This document shows, piece by piece, positions 36,812 to 46,244 of a stretch of DNA of 64,000 nucleotides; position 1 is the stretch's first letter; each line of letters starts with the position of its first letter. The notes under the pieces are model-generated. The model searched no databases, was not told where the DNA came from, and was given only the letters and a program-made list of their open reading frames with translations. A program made the position numbers and the translations under genes. This stretch comes from Termitomyces sp. T153 (Eukaryota; Basidiomycota; Agaricomycetes; Agaricales; Lyophyllaceae): NCBI GenBank assembly GCA_018296165.2, contig JACKQL020000005.1:1426001-1490000 (forward strand), read 5' to 3'.

Positions 36812-37302
36812 AGAGAGATGTGCATAACATATGTCAGGAAAAAAAAAGAGAGCATACCAAATGTCAATATCTAAAGTGTAGACACTGTTCAGGTATGCTG
36901 GTAAGCGGAAAAAGAGAAATGATGGGTAAGTGGTCACATGTTCTTTCATGTCTGGTTCAATAAGAGAAGTATTATTGTCTTTAAATAATGTTGCTAATAA
37001 TTGTTGCTAAGGGGAGGTCTTGACCTTGTTGTTTTAGACCCATAGGCTAGACTCCATGTGATGAGGCTTGTGATTCAGAAGTCCTGTGGTTATTAAAATT
37101 CCATGCAAATAGCTATGTCATTTCAGACCTTACAGCTAGACCACACATGATAATGTCACATGACTTGTGTGTGATCTGTGAAACAAGAGTCAAGAAAATA
37201 CCAATAAATGCCAGGTCCCATGTTGTGTCCAAGTCAGGTGCTGCCAAGATAAGATAGTTAGAGATGTTGGTAATGGTGCTCAGTGACAAGTGGGTCTTAT
37301 CA

Positions 37303-38685
37303 ATCTACATGCCTAACATCCTGGAACTTTGCTAATGCATTGTAGAGCAACACCATGACTCTCATGTAGCTGGGCATCCTGAAAGATGGAAGATGCTGGA
37401 GCTGGTGTTTTGGAACTACTGGCGTCCTCAGATATCCTGGTATGTAAGCACCTACACCAGCACCTGTGCTCTCTGTTTCCACACTGAGCCTTGTCACCAG
37501 TCACCCATGGGTCCACTTCATCCTCTTCCTATTCCAGCTGCTTGCTTGGAGTGTTGCATCAGTGGATTTTATTGTTGAACTCCCTGATGTTCATGGGTAC
37601 AATGCTGTAATAGTTGTGGTCAATTTCTATGATAAATGGGTCCACTTTATTCCTACTCACACAACCTGCTCTGCTCTAGGAGCAGTTAGCCTGTATTGGA
37701 AGAATGTCTGAAAGCTCCATGGTCTATCAGCTGGGTATGTCTCTGACTGAGGCCCCCAGTTTGTGGCAGAATTCACTCAGAAACTGTACTGCCTACTGGG
37801 AGTGAAGCTCCATACTACTACAGCCTATCACTCACAGCTATCATCCTCAGTTGGATGGGCAGACAGAATGTGTTAACTAGGAACTGGAACAGTACCTCCA
37901 TCTGTTTTGTAATGAGAGGCAGGATGACTGGGATGAGCTCCTGCCAGATGTGAAGTTCCAGTACAATAATCACATTCATTCTTCCATGCAGATGACTCTA
38001 TTCTTTCTAGACACTGGCAAGCACCCCCACATGGGATTTGAACCTTGAGCATGCCCCTCAGAGAATGACTCAATCAATGAGTTTGTGGCCAGGATGAAGA
38101 GGGCACCATTGGTGAAGGCCAACAATGATCTGGCACAGTACTACAATTGCCAGCAGATACCAGCCCTCATATGTACTTTGATAGCTCAGACATTAAGACA
38201 ACAAGGCCATCAAAGAAGCTATCAGATCATCATCTTGGCCCCTTCATAGTGGAGAAGAAGGTAGTACTGTTAGCATACTGACTTAAGCTTCTGGCAGGCC
38301 TATGCTAACTGCACTCAATCTTCAATGTTGTTAAACTGTTCTCAGCTCCAGAAGATCCAATCCCTGGCTATCACTCTAAGGCACCCCCACCACCAGTTCT
38401 AGTTAACAATGAGGAGGAGTATAAGGTGGAGAAAATCTTATATAGCAGGATATTCTGGGGGAAGTTGCAGTTCAAGGTGAAATGGAAGGGATATGACATC
38501 AAGAACATCTTTTGGGAACCACAAGCCAATGTATGTGCACCAGTCCTGATCCAAAACTTTTACTACATGCACCTTAGTGCACCGAAGGCAATTTGAGGCA
38601 TCTACCCCATTTCAGCAGCTGACCAAGCAATCCATGACTTTTTCTACCCAGTAGGTTGGGATACCACATGCTAGAGGGGGGATAA
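37303..38685 (+). pseudogene. Gypsy D pol: integrase and chromodomain
   Basis: Follows the right edge of the solo LTR A. It contains the HHCC zinc-binding region (EQHHDSHVAGHPE ... CALCFHTEPC), the integrase core with VDFIVELPD (first Asp), VSD*GPQFVAEFTQ (second Asp) and a frame-shifted QLDGQTE (Glu), and a chromodomain (EEYKVEKILYSR, FKVKWKGYDIKNIFWEPQANV). Many stops. Chromodomains of this class direct insertion to heterochromatin. Confidence 0.8.
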
Positions 38686-39144
38686 TGTCAGGGGATGTCC
38701 TATTTGTACTCCTGACTCCTCCTCCAGTTCTTATTGGATTCTCCCCCCTTATAGTTTTTGTCTATTCTCCTTCCTTCTTTCTATTTATTGGTCCTAGTTT
38801 CAGCCCTCATGCTGCACTGGTTCTCTGTCAATAATTCAGCCAAGTGTGGCCCCTTTGGCACTGCCACTAGCTTATGTAACTGCTGACCAATTGCTGACAC
38901 ATCACTTTTGTCTTTTTTTTTTCTGTCATACTGTATAGTTGTTTCTCATGCTTCTGAAGCCTCTGAAGCATCACACCTGGCCTAGGAAATCCCTAGACTT
39001 GTTTTCTTTGGATGTTCCTCTGCCAAGTAATTAGCTATGTCAGTAGACACTGTACAGTACTGAATAGACTTTGGATCTCTCTTTGCCAGATTTCCCTCTG
39101 CCAGCTGTGTGATTGAGCCACAGCCTCCAGAGGTTGCCCTTATA
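38686..39144 (+). repeat. 3' LTR of element D
   Basis: Starts TGTCAGGGGATGTCC right after the polypurine tract and ends GAGGTTGCCCTTATA. It is related to D LTRs at 41680 and 59034, and its last ~150 bp also resemble the LTR of element C. Confidence 0.75.
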
Positions 39145-39260
39145 GACCTCAGTATTGGAGAGCTGGTGCAGCATAGCAATTCATGGGAAGATTGGATAGA
39201 ATGGGGCATAGTAAGTTTTGGGTACTAGCCTACTATAAACATTAGTCAGGTAGCTGGTGA

Positions 39261-40241
39261 TGTCAGGTTCTGCTGACTATGAGAGCTCAGCTACACTGGG
39301 TGAGTCCTTACTAGGCAGATGCAATGTCCTGCACTTATAACCTAGCACTTTGGAGTTGGTGCAGACTAAAGAGACTTGTGAGGAGAAGCCAAGGGAAGTG
39401 GTCCAAGAAAGTCTGGGGTGGTCCAGGAAAGTCTAAGACCAAGTATATTAAATGTTGGGCTTGGGCAGGCATCAGAGACAAGTTTGTAGGTGCATAAATA
39501 GACTGTGGGGCAAGCAGAGGCTTTGCAGATGATAGGAGTGGAGCTGGAGTTGGATGGGAGATCAATCAAGACTGGTGGGTTCTGGAACTGAGCAAAGGGT
39601 GAGGTCTGGAGTTGTCATAAGGATGTTTGGAAGTTGTAGCACATGTGTGGAGTTTGTACTGACATCAGAGATGAAAGGAACTTAGAGAAACAAAGGAAAT
39701 GGAGACAGTCAAGATGAGACAGAGATGAGGTGAGATGGAACTGAGAAAAGAGATAGATTGAGGCTAAAAATAGAAATGGAGACAGAAAGAAATACAAGAT
39801 ACAAGTAACCAGTTAATGTAATATCAAGACTAGAGTACAAGGAGCTACTCTACGACTTATATACTAACTACTGGAGAGCTCTGGAGGGCAGCAGGTGTGG
39901 TGGCAGGGCTTGGTGGAGCTGCGCAGGGTTGACAGGTGTTAGCTGTGATCATGTAGGTCAGGTGAACCAGGGTGATGAGCTGGTGATGTATGACAGGGTC
40001 AAAAACAGTGGAGGAGGGTTTCAGGGACTCAGGAGAGCTGGGAAAAGCATTGATGGCTGCAGAGAAGGCATTGGAGTTGGCTAGGGGGCCATCAGAGTTT
40101 GCTGGAGAAGTGTCAGAGTTAGCCAGAGTAGATGCTAAGGGTGTATGATGGTCAGGGGAGTTCAATGGAGCATTGGAGGAAACTCTGGGGAAGTGGGCAG
40201 GTTGGGAATGATGTTCTGGGTCTAGGGAGTGGGTCATGACA
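39261..40241 (-). repeat. Solo LTR of family B
   Basis: A 981-bp LTR, TGTCAGG...TGACA, flanked by the 5-bp duplication GGTGA at 39256-39260 and 40242-40246. It contains the conserved TATATAAG and, at 39819-39831, TAATATCAAGACT. It inserted into the leader of another B element (B3). Confidence 0.8.
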
Positions 40242-40293
40242 GGTGAGTCTGTATGCAGGATTATATGCAGACATTGGAAATGGAGTAAGGGAG

Positions 40294-40306
40294 AGTCTTG
40301 ATATTA
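40294..40306 (-). promoter_or_regulatory. Putative self-primer binding site of element B3
   Basis: The plus strand reads AGTCTTGATATTA directly before the LTR at 40307. It differs from B1 by one base and is perfectly complementary to the matching site in the neighbouring LTR at 39819-39831, which carries the same change. Confidence 0.55.
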
Positions 40307-41242
40307 TGTTAAGTTCTGCTGACCTCAGAGGCTCAGATCCACTGGGCAAGTTCTTATCTGGCAGATACAATGTCCTACATGTATAATCTGTACTCCAGAG
40401 GGTTCCAGATGGGAGAAATTGGCAAGGACAGTTCTGGAGAATGTTCTAAGTAAGTCTGGGAAATTCTGAGGAGGTGTAGAGAGTAGTGCAAGCAAGGGAC
40501 AAGTGCTGAGGATGAGGTACAAAGTTTTGGGGCATTTATCAAGATGGCAGGGATAATAGAATCATACAAGTAAAGGGAATGGGAGTGAGGGTTAAGGGTA
40601 GATTATGTACAGAGTGATTGGACCTGGGAGTTAGCTTGGAATGAACTCTGAGCAATTATGCAGAGTTGCAGGAGAGGATAGAGATTGAAAAGGAAATAGG
40701 TGAGATGAGACAAAACAAGACAAGATGAGGCAAGACAGGATGAGGACAAAGCAATAATAAGACAAGACTGAGAATGAAATAAGATTGAGACTATACAGAG
40801 ACAGAGACAGAGAACAACAAGACAAATAGACACTAACATAAGTAATATCAATACTATTGCAACTGATATTATTCTACAGCCTAAATACTGCTGAGGAAAC
40901 TCCTCTGAAACTGCAGGTCCAATGGCAGGGCTCATTGGGGCTGTGCATGTCTGATAGGCATCAGGTCTGATCAGGTGGATGGGCTATGGTGATATCTTGG
41001 TACAGATCTGTGATGCATGATGCATGCCAGGGGCTGAGAGAAGTGGTATAATCACTCAGTTCCTCAGTGAGGGCTGGGAGAGTGACAGGGCCTGCTGGGA
41101 GAAGCACTGGAGTTTGCTGGAAAAGCATTGGGATTTGCTGTGATGAGTGCTAGAGGGACAGAAGTTTGAGAGAGGGGCTGGCATGTGCCTTGGGCTATTG
41201 GGGTCATTCAGGATGAGGGAGGTCAAGAGATGAGTCATGACA
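40307..41242 (-). repeat. LTR of decayed element B3
   Basis: Starts TGTTAAGTTCTGCTGACC and ends GAGTCATGACA. The B leader with its primer site lies on its left, so this is the 5' LTR of a minus-strand B element whose body is gone. More diverged than B1 (its start-site copy reads TAATATCAATACT, one mismatch to the primer site). Confidence 0.65.
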
Positions 41243-41411
41243 CAGGCAAGCATGATGACCATGGTTTGCATGCTCACTGCTTTAGTCACACTAGATACAG
41301 GCATTACTATGCATTATCCTGTCTAATTACACATGGCATCTAATGCATTTCTCTCTCTAGTAGATGTTCTATGTGTCAGTAATGCATTACCTAGTAAATA
41401 AAAATGCACAT

Positions 41412-41488
41412 GGCAAGAATTGAACCCAACAACCATGTGTATACGTAGTTTAACAAAGGTTCTATAATAACCATTACACCAACAGAAC
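41412..41488 (-). repeat. tRNA-like relic
   Basis: On the minus strand TTGGTGTAATGG resembles a pol III A box and GGGTTCAATTC a B box, with a tRNA-like interval. The T stem pairs only through G-U and one mismatch, and the acceptor stem does not close. It is probably a decayed tRNA or tRNA-derived SINE head, not a working tRNA gene. Confidence 0.35.
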
Positions 41489-41679
41489 AATTGAAACATT
41501 ATAAGTCAAAGACAATAAATACATCAGAAAGACCTGTCAACTACTCCCACAAGTTATCCTGTTGTATGCAAATACTAGCCAATTTGCAGAGGCTCTGGCA
41601 TATGTCAGTATATCAGTAGAGGGCTCCAACTCCTATTTGCATCCATGGACCCAGAGCCCCTCTACCAAGGACTTGGCAT

Positions 41680-42119
41680 TGTAAGGGCGACCTCTGGAGG
41701 CTGGGGCTCAATCACACAGCTGGCAAAGGGAAATCCAAAGTCTATTCAGTACTGTACAGTGTCTACTGAGATAACTACTCACCTGGCAAAGAGAAATCCA
41801 AAGAGAACAAGTCTGGGGATTCCCTAGGCCAGGTGTGACACTTCAGAGGCTTCAGAAGCATGAGAAACAACTGTACAGTATGACAGAGAAAAAAGACACA
41901 AGTGATGTGTCAGCAATTGGTCAGCAGTTACATAAGCCAGTGGCAGTGTCAAAGGGCCACACTTGTCTGAATTATTGACAGAGAACTGGTGCAGCCTGAG
42001 GGCTGAAACTAGGACCAATAGATAGGGAAAAGGAAGGAGAATAAAGGAAAACTATAACGGAGCAAATCTGACAAGAACTGGAGGAGAAGAAGGGGAAACA
42101 AGTGAGACATCTCCTGACA
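41680..42119 (-). repeat. Solo LTR of family D, inverted
   Basis: A 440-bp reverse-complement copy of the D LTR (TGTAAGGG... to ...CTCCTGACA). Flanks GGCAT (41675-41679) and GGTAT (42120-42124) match 4 of 5, consistent with a 5-bp duplication that suffered one C-to-T change. Confidence 0.7.
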
Positions 42120-42596
42120 GGTATGGCTCCAGCTGATCCTGACTCCCTCACAAATCCTAGATAAGGAAACAAGTCTAGAGTAGGCAGGGATCCTTTGCTC
42201 TGGCTACAGGAGCAACTTGCAGCCTACACTCAGCACTGCAACATGGTCCTGAAGAAACTCCAGCTCTCATGAACCAAGTTCACTCAATGGACCTAGGATT
42301 TTCTAAAGAACTTGGGGCAACCAATCTCTAAGGCTACTGCTGAAGTATGGGCTGACTGCATCCTGATATTTTATAATCTCTATGAGCATGGGAACCTTCT
42401 GATGTGTATGCTTGAGCTTCTCTAGAATGACACTTCATTGAGGGGAGCTAGTGGCTGAGATCTATGTCTCCCCCTTGCCAAGACATTTTGAGGACCTGGT
42501 TAATACAGCTGCCTCCTTCCACATGCAAAGGGATCCTGCAACTACCACTCCCACCAAAACCTGGCCCCAGACACAGAGCAGTGTCACTGGAACAAC
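42120..42596. other. Unassigned repeat-derived sequence
   Basis: CpG-poor sequence between a solo D LTR and an inverted A LTR piece. Short frames look vaguely gag-like, but no motif could be named. Confidence 0.25.
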
Positions 42597-42662
42597 CTAG
42601 AGCAACTATGGGTACCCTTGGCGTTATTACAACTTAGCAATACTAGTAACCATGACTAGTGA
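42597..42662 (+). repeat. Left piece of an inverted LTR A split by element A
   Basis: Matches the reverse complement of an inner part of the A LTR (GGTACCCTTGG...CTTAGCAATACTAG). The match resumes on the other side of element A at 56971-57320, so A inserted into an older, 5'-truncated inverted A LTR. Confidence 0.55.
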
Positions 42663-43767
42663 TGATGTGCTCCTATGCCATCTAGTGCCATGCAGGAAAC
42701 ATAAAAAGAGGACCTAACACTAGTCACTAGATAGGGTAGCTGGCAGTAGGAAGTTAATAAAGAGGGCAAGTCAGTAACCATTCCAGAGAATGAGAGCTAA
42801 AGGGTGTGGTGTGGACAGAAAGTGAAAATAGTTGCTAATGCTAGCTGAAGTTGCTAGACAAGAACAAGAGGTTGCTAGACAAAAGAAGAAGGCAAAATAG
42901 TTACTAAGGAAAGAGGAACTAAGTGGTGAAAGGGGAGTTGAGGAAATAAAAAAAGGGAAAGTGACAATAAAGAGACTAGGAGGACAAATGCAAAACTAGT
43001 TGCTAGCCATAGTTACTAGCATTGCTAAGTTGAAATAATGCTAAGGGCACCCACAGTTGGTACTACACAAAGTCAAAGTTGAAGTTGTCAAGACTGTTGC
43101 CAAGTTATTGTTGAGAGTGAGCAAAAGAGCAAAAAGAAATCTTAAGCTAGTAAGCTTAGAGAGGGAGAAACAGTACTCTGTTCATTGTATAAAATCTCTA
43201 TGTACAAGCAGTATTTATACTGTTTGTAAGTATAGTATACAAAAGGAAATAATAGTTGCTGCTAGCAATGGCATCTGCCAAAGTGTTTATGATACATATG
43301 AGGTGTCAGGCTGGTAACCAAGTAAAAAGTAAGCAAAGTCAATGTGATGCATAAAGGTAATAAATTGCAAGAAAAGAGCATGTCTAATGTCAATACCTGA
43401 AGGATAGACACCATTCAAGTATGTTTGTAAGCTGAACAAGAAAAATGATAAGTAAGAAATCACATGACTGTTAATATGTCCATTTTTGTAGAGGAGGTGG
43501 TGTTGTTGCCAGGAAAGTTGCTAGCAATTGTTGTTAAGAAAGGTCTCAGCCTTGTCATTTCAGACCCAGAGTCTAGACTTCATATGATATGGCTTGTGAT
43601 CACTAAGTCTTGTAGTTGCTAAAATCCCATGCAAAGGCTATGTTGTTCTGGACTTCAGGGCTAGGCCTCACATGTTGAGTGTCATGACTTGTGCTATATC
43701 AATATAGTCAGCTGCTGTCCAATCAGGAATGCCAAAAATTGTGCTCAGCAACAGATGGGTCTTATCA
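42663..43767 (-). repeat. 3' LTR of element A
   Basis: A 1,105-bp LTR. On the sense strand the purine-rich CATAGGGGAGGA precedes its TGATAAGAC start. It is rich in GTTGCTA motifs. Confidence 0.8.
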
Positions 43768-43905
43768 TCCTCCCCTATGCTGAAATCTTGACTGTTCTCA
43801 GTCAACCCAAAGTCCTGTGAACACTTGCTGGGTCTGTGTGCTTAGAGTGGTAAGAATGAAAACTGCTAGCAATTTAGCTGAACTTCATCAACACTCTCTT
43901 TCACC

Positions 43906-44966
43906 AAGTGTGACAACCACTGGGCAGAGAACAACCCAAAGGGCTGCTGGTACCTGACTAGTGCCCAGCTATGCTATTGCTGCAACAGTACAAGAAAGGG
44001 CTGCTCCCATAGTGGTAAGTCTTCAAGGAGCACTGGCAGCAAATTTGCCAAGAAGATTGCAGCAAAGGCAGCCTCAGTTTGACAGGCCTGAGAATTTATA
44101 GAGAGATAGAGAGAGTTAGTGAGAAGGAAGGAGCCCATTCAGATCAAGCACTCAAGCTTGAATCTGCCAACAATGCAGGATGGGTCAGTGATAGGAGGGA
44201 GCACAGTTGCTAAGGGCAAGCAACAGGAAAAGAGCAAGGAGACAGTCAAGAGCAAAAACAAGAGCAGTGACAGGGGGAGTGACAACAGTAGCAATGACAG
44301 TGACAACATATCCTTGGCATTTAAACAATCAGCAAGTTTGACACTAGTTGCTATGACTAAGCAACAGAAGATGGTTACTAGCAAGGAGGGAGAGGAGGAG
44401 CAAGAGGATGTGGAGATGAGAGAGAAGACTCCCTTGGCAACAGTTGCTAAAGTCAAGCCTGTAGTAGGCAAAAAGGCTGAGGAGGAGCAAGAGGTTGAGG
44501 AGGAAGTGATGAAGGTGGAGAAGGACAAGGAGAGCAAGGATGAGGTGAGGACTTGACAACAAGTGAGTCTTCTTTTTTGCTAGGTAACATTCACTGACTG
44601 TTTTGCTAGGGCACCTGGATTAGCACTCTACTAAGACAGGTAGGCAACAACAAATTGGAGTGGTTGGGTAAAGACCTAGTCTTGCCAACACTGCTAATGT
44701 CAGCAATGTTGCTACAAGGGTACAACAAGAGGGCAGCAGGAGTGGAAAAGCAGTTCCAGAAGGAGTTGGAGAGGGTGAGGGAAGAGTTATTGGAAGTGAG
44801 AGCTTGGTTCACTGTCACTAAGCATTTGCTGATGACAGTAGCTGGATATTGGGGTAACTGCTAAGCATTTCTGGCTTGGTAGGAGGCAAATGGAGTTGGC
44901 AAGGAGGACTGGGAGGAGGGGGAGATGGGGGATGTGCCAAGCAATGATGCTGACCTCAATGCCTAG
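43906..44966 (+). CDS. Antisense Zn-cluster-like / coiled-coil protein of element A
   Basis: Antisense to element A, between the end of pol and the 3' LTR. It begins, with no clear start, at KCDNHWAENNPKGC and continues CYCCNSTRKGC: spacing CX2[H]X8CX8CX2CX6C, a Zn2Cys6-like pattern with the second Cys replaced by His. After a possible intron from ~44015 come a Lys/Glu/Ser-rich segment (44119-44556) with KGKQQEKSKETVKSKNKSS and acidic runs, a GT-AG intron ending before GTWISTLLRQ (~44610), and a helical coiled coil VEKQFQKELERVREELLEVR. An acidic tail DVPSNDADLNA ends at 44966. The arrangement of zinc cluster, basic region, coiled coil and acidic tail looks like a nuclear DNA-binding or chromatin factor, but that is inference. 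The start is lost or unrecognised. Confidence 0.5.
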
Positions 44967-45025
44967 TGACTGCTGCTCCCTGTATATAATTTTTTAGATC
45001 AGCTTTAGTCGCATGGACACAGACT

Positions 45026-45087
45026 AGCCCCCTTAAGGGGCTTCATATCTCTTTTTGTACATTGTAGACTGGCCCCCTTAAGGGGCC
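45026..45087. repeat. Paired CCCCTTAAGGGG palindromes
   Basis: Perfect 12-bp palindromes at 45029-45040 and 45074-45085, each inside a repeated AGACT(A/G)G(C)CCCC context. They lie just downstream of the antisense gene of element A and may belong to its 3' end. Confidence 0.6.
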
Positions 45088-45487
45088 AAACAAAAGTATC
45101 ATATCTTTGAGGATCAGAGAAAAAGATAAGATCATAGACAAGAGTATATAAACAAAGATAAATGAGTTGATATGCACTAGCAACTGTTGCTTGATGCTAG
45201 CAACAATGGGGGAAATGCTCAGTAAATCATCATGGTGTGAAAACACCCAGAGGTGTGCCAAGCACTAGCAACAAACTGCAAAGTGCAGCATTGGAAGCAA
45301 GAAGATAGTAAATAGAATGTCTGTAAAGGGCTTTTGAACAATTGTAATGTGATGAAGGAATATCAAAACAAAAAGACTTAAGGTTTTTGTATGTTATTCA
45401 ATGGTTTTTCTGAATAACTAGTAAAGGGTGTAGGTGAGATTAAAGGCAAAGTCAAAAAATGTTGCTAGGGCTTAGCAAAGGATGGTT

Positions 45488-45874
45488 TTAGTTTTCTTCA
45501 CTAGCATTGTCACTAGCATTGTCATCATCTATGAGGTCTGGTTGCTCTAGTTCATGGAGGCAAGAAGTATTGATGTCAAATGCATTGCTAGGCACTGAGA
45601 TGTGTTCTCTAGCAAAATAAGGAACCAGGCAAAAGGCAGCTATGGGGCAATATAATACTGAACTGTCTAGTTTGCAAAGAATGTAAGCAATGCTATGGTT
45701 ATAAGAGATTACCACCAAGGGGCCCAAGTATTGAGGCCTCATCTTTTTGTTGTGCATCACTTAAATTCTAGTATTCCTCATTAATATGAGGTTGCCAGCT
45801 TAGAAATTGTAAATGCAAATTGTAGTGGCATGTTCTGCTTCAAAGCAAATAGCAGCCAAGCAGTGAGCACTAAG
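45488..45874 (-). pseudogene. Element A pol: C-terminal end after integrase
   Basis: Reads KMRPQYLGPLVVISYN, AYILCKLDSSVLYCPIAAF and VPYFAREHISVP, the post-integrase segment typical of basidiomycete gypsy polyproteins. It is separated from the integrase (49059-49847) by element C. Confidence 0.7.
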
Positions 45875-46244
45875 TGTCAGGGGACTTCCATTTCCAACCT
45901 CTGTAACTGGTTCCAGCACCTCTGCAGCTTGTTTAATGCCTCCACAGCTCTTTGTAGGACTGCAGAGATCTCTGGAGAACTGCAGAGTTCTCCATATTAC
46001 CTCAGCAAGCATTGCTCTAGGGTTAGAAGGAACTCTGGTCACCTGTACAGTAGTTCCCATGCCTCCACTGCCTACTAATGCGCTGCGCTGAGCAGTGGGG
46101 ATCCTTAGACTTGTTCTCTTTGGATTCTCCTCTACTAGGTGATTAGTTACTAATTTGTATTGTCATCTACTCTACTAATATACTTTGGATTCCCCTCTGC
46201 TAGCTGTGTGACTCTGATCTGCCACCCCGGAGGTTGCCCTTACA
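45875..46244 (+). repeat. 5' LTR of element C
   Basis: TGTCAGGGGACTTCC...GAGGTTGCCCTTACA, 370 bp, same length as its partner. Confidence 0.9.

Larger units (their letters stand above)
27527..37302 (-). mobile_element. Solo LTR of family A, itself interrupted by element B1
   Basis: The outer parts 27527-28411 and 36812-37302 match, in order, the two LTRs of the full A element at 42663-43767 and 55861-56970 (for example the GTGCTCCTATGC start, GGCATCTGCCAAAGTGT and the GGTCTTATCA end). No A internal sequence is attached, so it is a solo LTR left by LTR-LTR recombination. It sits inside the pol gene of D with a 4-bp ATCT duplication, and it was later split by B1. Confidence 0.75.
26345..39144 (+). 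mobile_element. Ty3/gypsy chromodomain retrotransposon D, 5'-truncated, with nested insertions
   Basis: Plus-strand gypsy remnant read from the end of the reverse transcriptase through RNase H (26345-27526) and, after a ~9.8-kb nested insertion, integrase and chromodomain (37303-38685), a polypurine tract (CTAGAGGGGGGATAA) and a 3' LTR (38686-39144). Gag, protease, most of the RT and the 5' LTR are missing. Stop codons and frameshifts are common and CpG is almost absent, so it is an old dead copy. Related D LTRs lie at 41680-42119 and 59034-59523. Confidence 0.8.

Noticed and set aside
39261..41242. A compact two-LTR element made of both B LTRs
   Set aside because: The GGTGA duplications flank the left LTR alone, so these are two separate insertions.
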